Notes: generated from the letters alone by a model not told the origin. A stretch of 64,000 nucleotides of DNA from Lustribacter sp965277075 (GCA_965277075.1 OZ255707.1:2480001-2544000), one strand, 5' to 3'. Counted from the first letter of the stretch, positions 33,796 to 43,543 are shown. Numbers and translations are program-made.

Positions 33796-35103
33796 ATGAA
33801 GATCTTCGGTGTTCGAACGTTCGGCCGCGCTCTGGCACTTTGCTCGTCGCTCCTCGTGGTCGCGGCATGTAGCGGCGGAATTGCCGCACCGAAAGCGCCC
33901 GCCGCTCTCACGTCGCCTCCGATCAAGCACGTGTTCACGATCATTCTCGAGAACCAGGCGTACAACAACACGTTCGGAGCCCAGATGCCGACACCGTATC
34001 TCACGCAAACCGTGGAAGCACAGGGCGCGCTGCTCCAAAATTATTACGGTACGAGCCATTTCAGCCTCGGCAACTACCTCTCGCTCGTCAGCGGTGAAGC
34101 CGTAACGACCGATAATCAAGACGATTGCACGAATCTTGCGCCGGGCGTGGGTTCGAATTACATCGACATCAATCAGACGTCATTGCAAGCGTACGGTCAG
34201 GTCCAAGGGACCGGCTGCGTGTATCCTGCTGCCACGCTAACGATCGTCGACCAACTCTCGGCCAAGGGACTCACCTGGAAAGGCTACATGGAGGACATGG
34301 GCAACGACACGACGCGCGAAACGGCGACGTGCGGTCAGCCCATCGGTGGAATCGGGACGCCCGACAACACCGCGTCGGCGCAGGTGCCGCCGGCCTACAA
34401 TAAAGGCGGTAAGCAAGCCGTGACCGATCAGTATGCGACCCGCCACAATCCGTTTGCGTACTTTCACTCACTGCTCGATTCCGGTGCGTGTACGGCCCAC
34501 GTCGTTCCGCTGAACAACTCGACGCTCACGGCCGATCTCGCGTCGATAGCGACGACGCCGAACTATGTGTTCATCACGCCGAATCTCTGTAACGACGGCC
34601 ACGACGTTCCATGCAAAACGCCGGGCAGTCCGCCGACGTACGTCAATCAGAACAATTTTCTCAAGACCTGGGTCCCGCTCATCGTTCACTCGCCGGCGTT
34701 TCAGCAAGACGGTCTCTTGATGATTACGTTCGACGAATCGTCGCCTAGTCCGAATGCCGTCGACGGCTCGTACACCGTTTTCGACGGGACCTCGTGCTGT
34801 AATGAACCAAGCGGTCCGAATACGATGCTTCCGGGCGTTCCGGATGCCGCCAAAGTTTTTGGTCTGACGATCACCGGCACCGTCGGCAACTCGGGCGGCG
34901 GTCAGACCGGCACGGTCCTGCTTTCACCGTTCATCAAACCCGGCACCGTTTCGACCGTCGGTTACAATCATTACTTCACGCTGCACTCGATTGAAGATTA
35001 CTTCGGCCTCCCGTATCTCGGTTTCGCCGGCTATCCCGGCACGGCCGACTTCGGCCCCGAAATTTTCGGTGCGCCGATCCGCACGTACACGGTGAACCTC
35101 TGA
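33796..35103 (+). CDS. Lipoprotein phosphoesterase (phospholipase C/acid phosphatase AcpA-like)
   Basis: 435 residues, ATG with SD AAGGA. Signal peptide with lipobox LLVVAACSGG (Cys about 26), so an exported lipoprotein. Phosphoesterase-family motifs: HVFTIILENQAYNNTFG (metal-binding Glu-Asn), TSHFSLGNYLSLVSG, then FITPNLCNDGHDVPC and LMITFDESS, and a C-terminal NHYFTLHSIEDYFGLPYLG. This fold hydrolyses phosphodiesters or phosphomonoesters outside the cytoplasm, often for phosphate scavenging. Several Cys suggest disulfides. Overlaps the next gene by 4 bases if that gene starts at CTG. Confidence 0.85.
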   Translation: MKIFGVRTFGRALALCSSLLVVAACSGGIAAPKAPAALTSPPIKHVFTIILENQAYNNTFGAQMPTPYLTQTVEAQGALLQNYYGTSHFSLGNYLSLVSGEAVTTDNQDDCTNLAPGVGSNYIDINQTSLQAYGQVQGTGCVYPAATLTIVDQLSAKGLTWKGYMEDMGNDTTRETATCGQPIGGIGTPDNTASAQVPPAYNKGGKQAVTDQYATRHNPFAYFHSLLDSGACTAHVVPLNNSTLTADLASIATTPNYVFITPNLCNDGHDVPCKTPGSPPTYVNQNNFLKTWVPLIVHSPAFQQDGLLMITFDESSPSPNAVDGSYTVFDGTSCCNEPSGPNTMLPGVPDAAKVFGLTITGTVGNSGGGQTGTVLLSPFIKPGTVSTVGYNHYFTLHSIEDYFGLPYLGFAGYPGTADFGPEIFGAPIRTYTVNL

Positions 35104-35522
35104 CGATCCGCGTTTGCGTTGCCGTTGCAATCACGGCGGTCAGCCTTCTTCCGTTCGGGCCGGCGCGAGCGGGAGAAGCCGCGCCGACTCGCGGCCGGCA
35201 AGAAGCGACTTTCTTGCGGACCGTCGATCCGAAAAACACGGCGAACGTCGTGACGGGCGACCTGACGACGTCGGTCGGAACCCATGTCGCCTATGCGTGC
35301 GAGGTCGACTCGATCGTTCGGCCAGGCGTGATCCTCGGACAGTGCGGCGGCGAAGCCGAGCCGACGGATCTCTTCATCAAGCTTTCGACGGAACATCTGC
35401 GCGTCGGGGACCGTCTGCGCGTCCTCGGTATTCTGGAACGGCCGGCTTCGTGGTCGGACATCACCGGCCACACCGTATACTACGCGTTCCTGCGAGCGGT
35501 CTACGTCGACCACATCAAATAG
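35100..35522 (+). CDS. Secreted hypothetical protein with possible CTG start
   Basis: 140 residues if it starts at CTG 35100, which overlaps the phosphoesterase stop as CTGA. The only conventional start in frame is TTG at 35214, but that would remove an excellent signal peptide (IRVCVAVAITAVSLLPFG, cleavage near PARAG). No ATG or GTG exists in between. The mature part (about 115 residues) has two Cys (YACEVDSIV, LGQCGGEAEP) and a beta-rich look resembling OB-like folds (STEHLRVGDRLRVLG). Function unknown; coupling suggests a partner of the phosphoesterase. Confidence 0.6.
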   Translation: MTIRVCVAVAITAVSLLPFGPARAGEAAPTRGRQEATFLRTVDPKNTANVVTGDLTTSVGTHVAYACEVDSIVRPGVILGQCGGEAEPTDLFIKLSTEHLRVGDRLRVLGILERPASWSDITGHTVYYAFLRAVYVDHIK

Positions 35523-35538
35523 AGCTTCGGTGAAACCG

Positions 35539-36171
35539 CTAGAGCGCTTGAGTTTCGGTCGCCGCCCGCAGGTTCGCGAGATGTCCGTTGGCGTTCTCTT
35601 CGAGTAGCGTCCACGTGCTGCCGTGCGCCTCGACGACGGCGTAGGCCGCGTTCTCGACCCGAATCGTCCAAAAGTCTTCGAGCGGCCGTTGCGTGATGTC
35701 GAGCAACGCAACGCGCACTACGGCATCGTGCGTCACGAGCAACGTCGGCGCTTCCACGGAAAACGTCGCGCGGAACCGTCGCCAACGCGCGCACACGTCG
35801 AGCAACGATTCGCCGTTTTCAAACGCGACCGCAGCCGGTTCACGGCGCCACAGGTGATAGCGCTCCGGATCGTTCGTCGCGATCTCGTCGCGCAGACGAC
35901 CCTCCCAGGTGCCGTGTGCAATCTCGATGATGGCATCGTCCGTGCGCAGCGGCACGTTGAGGCGGTCGGCGACAAAGGCGGCCGTCGCACGCGTCCGATG
36001 CATGGGGCTGCTGATGATCGTCACGACGGGCGGCTCGATGCGCGCGATTGCATCGGCCAGCAGTTGCCCTTGCTGCATCCCGCGCGCGGACAGCGCGGAT
36101 TCGCGGCGGCCTTGATAACGGCCGGCCAGATTCCAGGTTGTTTCGCCGTGGCGGACGATGTAGAGCCGCAT
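35539..36171 (-). CDS. Histidine phosphatase (GpmB/phosphoserine phosphatase-like)
   Basis: 210 residues. Histidine phosphatase superfamily: phosphohistidine motif YIVRHGETTWN (RHG at about 7-9), SSPMHRTRATA, the acid residue in EIAHGTWEG, and the second His in LLVTHDAVVRVALL. Members are phosphoglycerate mutases, alpha-ribazole phosphatases or metal-independent phosphoserine phosphatases. Its start lies 5 bases after the serA stop on the same strand, so an operon with serA is likely and favours a role in serine synthesis. Confidence 0.85.
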   Translation of the reverse strand: MRLYIVRHGETTWNLAGRYQGRRESALSARGMQQGQLLADAIARIEPPVVTIISSPMHRTRATAAFVADRLNVPLRTDDAIIEIAHGTWEGRLRDEIATNDPERYHLWRREPAAVAFENGESLLDVCARWRRFRATFSVEAPTLLVTHDAVVRVALLDITQRPLEDFWTIRVENAAYAVVEAHGSTWTLLEENANGHLANLRAATETQAL

Positions 36172-36176
36172 CGAAA

Positions 36177-37772
36177 TTAGAGCATGAGCGAACGAACCGA
36201 CGCGATGCCCGGGACGGCGCGCAACGTATTGAGCGTGGCGTCATCGGCGGGACGATCGACGCCGAGCATCATGATCGCGTTGCCGCCGATCGCGTTACGT
36301 GATACTTGCATCGTCGAAATGTTGATGCCGGCGTCGCCGAGCAAGGTGCCGACGCGTCCGATCATGCCGGGAACATCGTGGTGTTGCGTGACGATCATCG
36401 GCCCGCGCGGCACGGCGTCGATCTGGAATCCGCCGGCTTCGACGATGCGCGGCTCATTGTTGACCGACGTACCGGTCAGCGTCATCGAGCCGCCGATTAC
36501 ACGCAGTGCCGACGCGTACGCACTCGGGCTCGAATCGCCGCGCACTTCGACCCGCACGCCGAGTTCCGCAGCGACGTGTTCGGCGTTCACGATCGACACG
36601 CGTCGATCGGTCGTCGTTTGCAAGAGTCCCGAGAGAAAAGCGCGCACGAACGCGTCGGGCAGCACTTCGGCGAGTTCGCCTTGCAATAGCATCGCGTAGG
36701 CACCGCGTGCATCGCCACTGCCGAACTGCGGGAAAAATCGGCCCATGCGGTACGCGACGTCGAGGAACGGAATCAGCCGATCGGCTTCGGGACCGTCGGG
36801 GATCGGCGCGTTGACCGCGCCGATCCCGGGCGCACCGATCAGCACGCGCGCAACGTCTTCGGCCAGCTCGTTTGCGATGCGCGCGAGCGCTTCGTGTGTC
36901 GAGCCGCCGAGATGCGGCGTCGGAACGACCTTCGGGTGCTTGTGGAGTTTCGCGCCGCTGCCGTCGGCCGGCGGCGGCTCGACGGTGACCACGTCGATCG
37001 CTGCACCGGCGAGTGCGTCTTCGTCGAGTGCGGCGAGCAGATCATCCTCGACGATGATGCCGCCGCGCGCGCAATTGATGATGAGCGCGTGCTTCTGGAG
37101 CAGACGCAGCTTCGCGAGATCGATCATCCCGCGCGTTTCGTTGTTGAGCGGCACGTGCAGTGTAACGATATCGGACGTCTGCAAGAGCGTGTCGAGATCG
37201 ATGAGCTTCGCGTCGAAGGCATCGGCGCGGGCCGCCGTGATGTACGGATCGTAGGTCTGGACGTTCATCGCGAATGCGCGCGCGCGCGTCGCCACGTTGC
37301 CGCCGATGCGCCCGAGACCCACGATGCCGAGCGTCTTGCCCGCGAGTTCGGTGCCGACGAGTTTGAGCCGGTCCCAGCGGCCCTCGCGCAGCGACTGCAC
37401 GGCCTGCGGCGTTTTGCGTGCCAACGAGAGCATCAGCGAAAACGTTTGCTCCGTTGCGGAGAGCGTGTTCGCCGCCGGGGTGTTGAGCACGATGACGCCG
37501 GCAGCGGTCGCGGCATCGACGTCGATCGCGTCGACACCGACACCGGCGCGCGCAACGACCGTCAAATTCGGGCCTGACGCGAGCAGATCGCGGTCGACGC
37601 GCGTTTCGGATCGAACGATCAAACCGTCGGCGTTATGCAACGCTGCTTTGAGTTCGTCGCGCGATTTACCGACGAGCGAATCGACGGTAATTCCCGCCTC
37701 GCGTAAAATCGTCAGCCCGCGTTCGGCGAACGATTCCGCAACGACAACGCGCTTGGAGGGGCTACCATTCAT
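36177..37772 (-). CDS. serA: D-3-phosphoglycerate dehydrogenase
   Basis: 531 residues, long form with an intervening (ASB) domain and C-terminal ACT domain. NAD fold: TLGIVGLGRIGGNVATRA (about 146-163). Catalytic set: Arg in INCARGGIIVEDDLL (about 233), Glu in VVTVEPPPADG, His in PTPHLGGSTHEA (about 292). Substrate loop VVARAGVGVDAIDVDAA. The ACT domain (GPMIVTQHHDVPGMIGRVG to the end) binds serine in feedback-inhibited enzymes. Divergent from the DUF2723 gene with only 22 bases between starts. Confidence 0.95.
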   Translation of the reverse strand: MNGSPSKRVVVAESFAERGLTILREAGITVDSLVGKSRDELKAALHNADGLIVRSETRVDRDLLASGPNLTVVARAGVGVDAIDVDAATAAGVIVLNTPAANTLSATEQTFSLMLSLARKTPQAVQSLREGRWDRLKLVGTELAGKTLGIVGLGRIGGNVATRARAFAMNVQTYDPYITAARADAFDAKLIDLDTLLQTSDIVTLHVPLNNETRGMIDLAKLRLLQKHALIINCARGGIIVEDDLLAALDEDALAGAAIDVVTVEPPPADGSGAKLHKHPKVVPTPHLGGSTHEALARIANELAEDVARVLIGAPGIGAVNAPIPDGPEADRLIPFLDVAYRMGRFFPQFGSGDARGAYAMLLQGELAEVLPDAFVRAFLSGLLQTTTDRRVSIVNAEHVAAELGVRVEVRGDSSPSAYASALRVIGGSMTLTGTSVNNEPRIVEAGGFQIDAVPRGPMIVTQHHDVPGMIGRVGTLLGDAGINISTMQVSRNAIGGNAIMMLGVDRPADDATLNTLRAVPGIASVRSLML

Positions 37773-37794
37773 CGTCGGGCGTAGTTTACCGGGA

Positions 37795-39264
37795 ATGAGT
37801 CCTCGCCTGCGTTCGACCAGCGCGATTGTCGTCGCGTTCGCGATACCGCTCGGCGTCTATGCAGCGTCGCTTCGCGGAGACGTCTCTTTTTGGGACACGG
37901 GCGATTTACAAACCGTTCCGTACATCCTCGGTATCGCATATCCGACGGGCTTTCCCGGCTTCGTGCTCGCCGGCTGGGTGTGGACGCACCTCGAGCCGTT
38001 CGGCACGGTCGCCTGGCGAATGAATCTGCTGACCGGCATCGCATCGGCCGGCACGGTCGCGGCACTCGTCGCGGCGCTCGTCACCGCCGGTGCCGGTGAA
38101 GCGGTCGCACTCTGCGCCGCGGCCCTCTTTGCGTTCGGCAACGTGCCGTGGAATCACGCAACGTACGTCGATGTGCACCCGGTGAGCTTTTGTGCGGTTG
38201 CGTGGGCCGTGGTCTTCGCGCTCTGCTGGCACCGCGACGGCGGCCGGCGGTGGGCGTTGGCCCTCGCGGCGACGGTGACCCTTGCGCTGGCGTTCGACAA
38301 CACGACGGTGCTTGCGCTGCCGGGCCTTGCCGTCATAGCGCTGGTGCGCCGTCCGCCGCTCGTGCCGGCGCTGCAGGCGGCCGGCGTCGCCGTGCTCACG
38401 CTGGCCGCCGCCTACGCGTATCTGCCGATCCGCAGCGCGCTTGTGACGGCGTGGGCCCTCGACCCGACGCGCTCGCTCGGCATCGCACCGGGACGCCCGT
38501 TTTGGGACGACGGTCACCCGTCCACCGTCGGCGGCTTCATCCACGTCGTCGCCGGCTCGCAGTTCGCGCCCCACCGCGCGGCTTTCGCGATGTTGGGGCC
38601 GGTGCCGTTTCACCGGATCGTCAGCGATTTCGCGCCGGTCGCCCGCAATGACCTGAGCGATCCGGTCCTCTGGCTCGCGCTCTTCGGGGCGGCGCTGTGG
38701 TGGTGGCGCGCGCCGCTCATCATGTGCGGACTGCTCGTACTCGGCGCGGTCCCCTTGTTGTTCATCTTCGCCTATCCGTCGGAGTCCGACACGTCGCGTT
38801 ACTTCCTCGGGGCGTCCTTCGTTCTCGTCGCATTCGCGGCGTACGGTGCGCAGGCGCTCGGTGCGTTGCCGCGTGCGCCCCGTGCGGCGGCCGCGCTCGC
38901 CGGGGCGATCGTCGTTCTCGCCGTGCTATACGCCGACGAACGGCAAAACGCGAAGCTTTTCGCGCAGCCGAGCGACGCGGGTGCGAGCATGTGGATCGAT
39001 CGCGTGAAGTTGCTCACGCCGAGAAACGCGATCGTCGTCGCGCCGTGGTTGTACGCGACGCCGCTAGGCTACGGTGCCTACGTTGAACATCGGCTCGACG
39101 AGCGCATCGTGCTCACCGCCGACCCGAAAGAATACATCGGCCGGTACCGCGGCTGGCTCCGCTCACGGCCGGTCGTCGTCATCTCCGACGACGATCAGCA
39201 GTTTGCGGGATTTCATGCGCGTACGCTCGACGAGGGATCGCCGCATCTCTATGCGCTTCGCTAG
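37795..39264 (+). CDS. DUF2723-family multi-pass membrane protein (GT-C-like)
   Basis: 489 residues, about ten membrane helices. The first periplasmic loop has the DUF2723 signature FWDTGDLQTVPYILGIAYPTGF, related to protein-mannosyltransferase-like GT-C enzymes. A soluble C-terminal domain (about 400-489) follows. TAGTTT lies 7 bases before the ATG and there is no SD, so the mRNA may be leaderless, although no convincing -35 was found. Overlaps the next membrane gene by 14 bases; both probably act on lipid-linked sugars. Confidence 0.8.
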   Translation: MSPRLRSTSAIVVAFAIPLGVYAASLRGDVSFWDTGDLQTVPYILGIAYPTGFPGFVLAGWVWTHLEPFGTVAWRMNLLTGIASAGTVAALVAALVTAGAGEAVALCAAALFAFGNVPWNHATYVDVHPVSFCAVAWAVVFALCWHRDGGRRWALALAATVTLALAFDNTTVLALPGLAVIALVRRPPLVPALQAAGVAVLTLAAAYAYLPIRSALVTAWALDPTRSLGIAPGRPFWDDGHPSTVGGFIHVVAGSQFAPHRAAFAMLGPVPFHRIVSDFAPVARNDLSDPVLWLALFGAALWWWRAPLIMCGLLVLGAVPLLFIFAYPSESDTSRYFLGASFVLVAFAAYGAQALGALPRAPRAAAALAGAIVVLAVLYADERQNAKLFAQPSDAGASMWIDRVKLLTPRNAIVVAPWLYATPLGYGAYVEHRLDERIVLTADPKEYIGRYRGWLRSRPVVVISDDDQQFAGFHARTLDEGSPHLYALR

Positions 39265-40393
39265 CATCGCGGGGCTCGTCGCGTTCGCGGTCGCGGCGCT
39301 CTCCGCGCACGGGCGCTCGTCGCCGTACGACAACTACGTGTTGCTCGCGAACGCGATGCTGCACGGACACACGGCGATCGACTGGCCGGGCCCCTACATC
39401 GACGCGTTGCCGTACAACGGCGCGCACTACGTGATCGAAGCGCCGCTTCCGGCGATCCTGCTGCTGCCGTTCGTCGCGCTCTTCCACAGCGTGAATCAAA
39501 CCATGCTCGCGCTGGTCCTGTGCGGCATCGCGGTCGGTGCCTGCACTCTGGTCTGCGAGCATGTCGGCGTCGAGCGGCGCGCCGCGATCTGGATCGTCGC
39601 GTTTCTCTTCGCGGGCACGACGCTTTGGTGGTGCGCGATGCTCGGCGACGTCTGGTTCCTCGCGCACGTCGCGTCGGTCGCGTGCACGTTCGTCGCGCTG
39701 GCGGAAGTGACGGGCAAGCGGCGCGGCTGGCTCGTCGCGCTCGCCGCGACGGGTGCCCTGTTTTCGCGCTTTTCGCTCGTGCTCGCGGTCCCGGTATATG
39801 CGTGGCTCGTGCTGCGCGAGCGCGACGCGGCGCAACGGCGAGGGGCGGCACTCGGCTTCGCCCTCGTCATCGTGTGCGGCGCGGCAGTGTGGATCGCGTA
39901 TAACGAGGCGCGCTGGGGCGTTTGGTACGACATCGGTTACACCGCGTGGTACCACCAAGACAGCGCGGGCGAACCGGACGGCTCACCCTTTGCGCTGCGC
40001 TATCTGCCGTACCAACTCTGGTCGTTTTTCGTGCAGGGCCCCGACATCCGGCCCTCCTGGCCGTTCGTCGTCCCGGGCTACGGCGGCGTCGCGCTGACCT
40101 GGACGAGCCCGGCGTTGTTGATCGCGTTTTTCGCCCGCCGTCCGCGCGCGCTCGTCGGCGCGATGTGGGTCGCGACCGCACTCGTTGCCGGGCCGTCGTT
40201 CGTCTATTACGTCAACGGCTACGCGCAATTCGGCATGCGGCACGTGCTCGACTTTGCGCCGTTTCTCGTCGTGTTGATGGCCCTTGCGGTGCGCGACGGC
40301 GTGCCGGCCGGCGGTCGTCTCGCGATCGGTTACTCGTGCGCGGTCGGCGCATGGGGTGTTTGGTTCTGGAACGTCTTCTATCGCCCGTACTAA
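39251..40393 (+). CDS. Multi-pass membrane protein, GT-C-like
   Basis: 380 residues, roughly nine to ten helices. Starts MRFASIAGLVAFAVAALSAHG; early loop SSPYDNYVLLANAMLHGHTAIDWPG and then APLPAILLLPFVALF resemble the acidic-plus-proline pattern of the first loop of glycosyltransferase-39-like proteins. Central DIGYTAWYHQDSAGEPDG and ends VWFWNVFYRPY. No family name is certain. The 14-base overlap with the DUF2723 gene indicates coupled expression and probably a joint role in surface glycosylation. Confidence 0.65.
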   Translation: MRFASIAGLVAFAVAALSAHGRSSPYDNYVLLANAMLHGHTAIDWPGPYIDALPYNGAHYVIEAPLPAILLLPFVALFHSVNQTMLALVLCGIAVGACTLVCEHVGVERRAAIWIVAFLFAGTTLWWCAMLGDVWFLAHVASVACTFVALAEVTGKRRGWLVALAATGALFSRFSLVLAVPVYAWLVLRERDAAQRRGAALGFALVIVCGAAVWIAYNEARWGVWYDIGYTAWYHQDSAGEPDGSPFALRYLPYQLWSFFVQGPDIRPSWPFVVPGYGGVALTWTSPALLIAFFARRPRALVGAMWVATALVAGPSFVYYVNGYAQFGMRHVLDFAPFLVVLMALAVRDGVPAGGRLAIGYSCAVGAWGVWFWNVFYRPY

Positions 40394-40464
40394 CGCGATT
40401 GTCGCGCAGCGACGGCTTGCTCCGTTGTCCAGGGCCGGTGGCTGCCCGACGAAAATGGTGACGA

Positions 40465-43230
40465 ATGCCCGCGTCTTCACGAACCGCGCGAATAGTTGGG
40501 CGAACCGAGGAGCTCAATTTCTTCGAGGCACGCGTCGACGATTTGTTGCGTCACGACGGCTCGGTCATTCTTCTTTCCGGCGATGCGGGAACGGGGAAAA
40601 CGCGACTCCTCCGTGAGTGGGTCGCGGTCGCTCAGCGCCGTGGTTGCTCCACCTTCCTCACGACGAGTCATGCTTCGGAACAACGAGCTTTCGGCTGCAT
40701 CGCCGAGATCTGCCGAGCGTGCGCGGCACACCAACCGCGTGCGCGTCCGCGCGTCGATCCCGCGCGACGCCTCTTTACCCGCTTCTTGAACTTCGATGAA
40801 GCAGCGGTAGAGCCGGACGACGAGCCGTGGATCAAGCGGCAACTCTTCGTGATCATTCGCGAGTTTTTCGAGCGCTGTAGCACGATCGCGCCGATCGTTC
40901 TCGGGTTTGACGATGCGCAGTGGATGGATTCGGAGTCCCTCGAATTCGTTCGCTATCTTGCGGCAAACGTCAACCGCTCGCGCCTGGCCCTCGTCTTGTC
41001 TGCTCGAAGCGCATTGTCCGCGGCGGACCCGTACCGTTCGTACCTGCCGTCTCTTCAGGCCCTCGTAAACGCGTACCGATGCCAACTTATCGGACTCGGC
41101 GAAACCGAAGCGCGCGAGCTCATTTTTCACCTCGTGCCGGCCGGCGAGCGACTGAGCCATAAGACCGTTGACGAAATCATCCGTCGTAGCGGCGGGAATG
41201 CGCTCTTCATCGAGCACTTGGTAAGTGCCGCACGCCGCGCCTCGCGGGAATTTCCGCTAACCGTTGAGGCGTCCGTTGAGGCGCAGTTGCGAACGCTGCC
41301 CGCCAGCACCGTCACGTATCTACAAACCGCGGCGGCACTTAGCACCTCGATCGATTCGGTTTTCCTCCGATCGCTCTTGTCATTAACGGCCCTCGAAGAA
41401 AGCGCAGCGCTTGAAGCGGCGCATTCCTGCGATCTCCTTGACGGTGATGCGCCCGATGCGGTCGAGCGCTTTCGCCACGAACTCATCCGCGAAGCGATCT
41501 ATCGCCGGTTGCGTCCGAACGAGCGACGCGTACTGCACGAACGTATTGCGGAGCAACTCGAAAGACAGCGACCCGACGCGTCTCCCTCCATGCTCGCGAA
41601 TCATTGGAAGGCTGCGGGACGCGCCGAGTTGATGCTGCCTCACGCGGAACGCGCCGGTGATATCGCGTATTCACAGTACGGTTTCGCTACCGCGCGGGAC
41701 TGCTTCATGTTGGCGCTGACGGCAACGAGCGTAAGCCCCCAGCAAGCAGCACGCATAAACGAAAAACTTGGTGAAGCGTTCGATAAGCTAGGATCGGCTC
41801 AAGAATCCTACGATTGCTTCGTTCAGTCCGTACAGCATGCAAAATCGCGTGCCGACCGGCACGCGATCGCGCGTTTATCGATGCGCTTAGCGAATGCCGC
41901 TTACCGCATGTCCGATGAATCGTCCGCGCTGGGACACTGCGCGGACGTGATCGAGGGAACGGCAGAGAACGATCGGGAGCGCTTCGCCGCCTATGTGCTT
42001 CTGGCGACGTTGCATGCGTGCCGCGCGGCGGTTGAGGAAGCCCATCGATACCTTCGCCTTGCCGACCGCTTCGCAGGCGAGCGAGATCCCGTCGATGTGA
42101 TTCGGCGCGACTTCGCGGAGGCGACGCTTGAAAACTCAAACGGTAATCTCAAAAGATCCGTTGACGCATCGATTTCTGCGGTGAACGGCGCCGAGCGGTA
42201 CGGCGATCCCGTCATTCTCGCAAACTGTCTGATGAATGCTTCCGTGCTGATACGGACGACCGGGGATTATCAAAATGCGGAGCGGGTATCGGCGCGCGCG
42301 ACGGCTATCTCCGACGCCAACGCGTTGAGCTACTCAGCAGCGTACAGCCGCTTAAACTCAGCCGACCTGTTCTTCTCGATCGGTAGCCTCGCGCGGGCGC
42401 ACGAGACCCTGCGGGCGGCGTGCGCGCTGCCGGTCGAGAGCCTGCTGGAACGCGCATTGGCTTGCGGTTACGGCTTGCCGATCGCGATGGCCGTGGACGA
42501 CGTCCAGTTGGTGGAACGGCTCGGCGATACGCGAGACGTCGGCACGATCTTGGAGAAGGCGCCGGCGCATTTTGCTGCGCTCGTCGCTTCCGCGCATGTG
42601 GAGCTGGCAGCTGCGCGCCGCATGGGCGAATTTGCCAGCGAGATGGTTACGAAAGCACTATCACGACTCGAGACCCCGGTTTACGCGGAGCAGGCACTTT
42701 TACGCTTCGCCCGCTTTAGCCCGGCCGCTCAGCTAGCTGACGTTTTTCGCTTAGCCCGCCGGGCGCGCGAACGAGAGGATCCTGACGCGCAGGCTTCCCT
42801 GCTGCTTGTCGGGGCATGTGAAGCCGCGCGCGCTCAAGAGCTCGGATTTCGGGACGAGTTAGCCGCGCGGGCATTGGAGATCGCCAACCGATTCTGTCTC
42901 AAGATGATCGCTGCAGCCGCACACGAGATTCGCGGTGAGACGGCTGCGGCGATCGCTATTTACGGGTCGGCCGGTTGCGTGCGCGATGTTCGCCGGCTCT
43001 CCGGCATTTTGACGGTTCGCACCACCGAGGCTTCGGCAAACCTGACAAAGCGGGAACGCGAGATCGCGCGTTTCGTCGCCGACGGTCAATCGAATCGCCG
43101 CATCGCCGCATCGCTTTCCCTGAGCGAGCGGACCGTAGAACACCACATTGCATCGGTGTTTTCCAAGTTAAATCTTCATTCTCGTACGGAGCTTACTGCG
43201 CTGATCCTCCGCGGAAACGCTACGGGCTAG
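40465..43230 (+). CDS. LAL-type regulator: AAA ATPase plus LuxR HTH
   Basis: 921 residues. N-terminal STAND/AAA ATPase: VGRTEELNFFEARVDD, Walker A SGDAGTGKTR (about 38-47), Walker B IVLGFDDAQWMDSESLEF (about 146-163). Middle about 370-850 is helical and TPR-like. C-terminal GerE HTH: LTKREREIARFVADGQSNRR, IAASLSLSERTVEHHIASV, SKLNLHSRTELTAL. Large ATP-binding LuxR regulators of this type activate antibiotic or catabolic genes on binding a ligand. Codon use is visibly less GC-biased than the neighbours. Its 3' end overlaps the convergent small gene by 11 bases. Confidence 0.88.
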   Translation: MPASSRTARIVGRTEELNFFEARVDDLLRHDGSVILLSGDAGTGKTRLLREWVAVAQRRGCSTFLTTSHASEQRAFGCIAEICRACAAHQPRARPRVDPARRLFTRFLNFDEAAVEPDDEPWIKRQLFVIIREFFERCSTIAPIVLGFDDAQWMDSESLEFVRYLAANVNRSRLALVLSARSALSAADPYRSYLPSLQALVNAYRCQLIGLGETEARELIFHLVPAGERLSHKTVDEIIRRSGGNALFIEHLVSAARRASREFPLTVEASVEAQLRTLPASTVTYLQTAAALSTSIDSVFLRSLLSLTALEESAALEAAHSCDLLDGDAPDAVERFRHELIREAIYRRLRPNERRVLHERIAEQLERQRPDASPSMLANHWKAAGRAELMLPHAERAGDIAYSQYGFATARDCFMLALTATSVSPQQAARINEKLGEAFDKLGSAQESYDCFVQSVQHAKSRADRHAIARLSMRLANAAYRMSDESSALGHCADVIEGTAENDRERFAAYVLLATLHACRAAVEEAHRYLRLADRFAGERDPVDVIRRDFAEATLENSNGNLKRSVDASISAVNGAERYGDPVILANCLMNASVLIRTTGDYQNAERVSARATAISDANALSYSAAYSRLNSADLFFSIGSLARAHETLRAACALPVESLLERALACGYGLPIAMAVDDVQLVERLGDTRDVGTILEKAPAHFAALVASAHVELAAARRMGEFASEMVTKALSRLETPVYAEQALLRFARFSPAAQLADVFRLARRAREREDPDAQASLLLVGACEAARAQELGFRDELAARALEIANRFCLKMIAAAAHEIRGETAAAIAIYGSAGCVRDVRRLSGILTVRTTEASANLTKREREIARFVADGQSNRRIAASLSLSERTVEHHIASVFSKLNLHSRTELTALILRGNATG

Positions 43231-43543
43231 GCCCTTGCGTTATAGCCGGGGTGCCTGTACGTACCTGGCCGTTCGGCATTCGTACCGTTACCGTCACCGC
43301 TGCGTTTTCGAAACTCAATGATTTGAGTTGCGTTCCGGGCCGTACAGTTATCGTCAACGAGTGTGCGTGAATGTTAGAGAGATGAACGCCAAGCGGGTCT
43401 TGCGACAAGCACGGCCGCGGGCAATTTTCCTTAAGCTGGCTCAGATCTGGTGGCGGAGTTGTCGTATCAGCTGAGGCCCGATCTTGGAAGCCGAATGCGG
43501 CGTACGCCGTGACAATACTCAGTGCAAAGAATTTCACGTTCAT
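43220..43543 (-). CDS. Small secreted protein of unknown function
   Basis: 107 residues, ATG with SD GGAGGAGAG. Signal peptide (KFFALSIVTAYAAFGF, cleavage near RASA), then a short mature domain with two Cys close together (ENCPRPCLSQDP) and two beta-rich stretches (AHSLTITVRPG, AAVTVTVRMPNG). Looks like a small exported beta-sandwich. Not recognised. Convergent with and overlapping the LAL regulator gene, from which it may be controlled. Confidence 0.65.
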   Translation of the reverse strand: MNVKFFALSIVTAYAAFGFQDRASADTTTPPPDLSQLKENCPRPCLSQDPLGVHLSNIHAHSLTITVRPGTQLKSLSFENAAVTVTVRMPNGQVRTGTPAITQGPSP

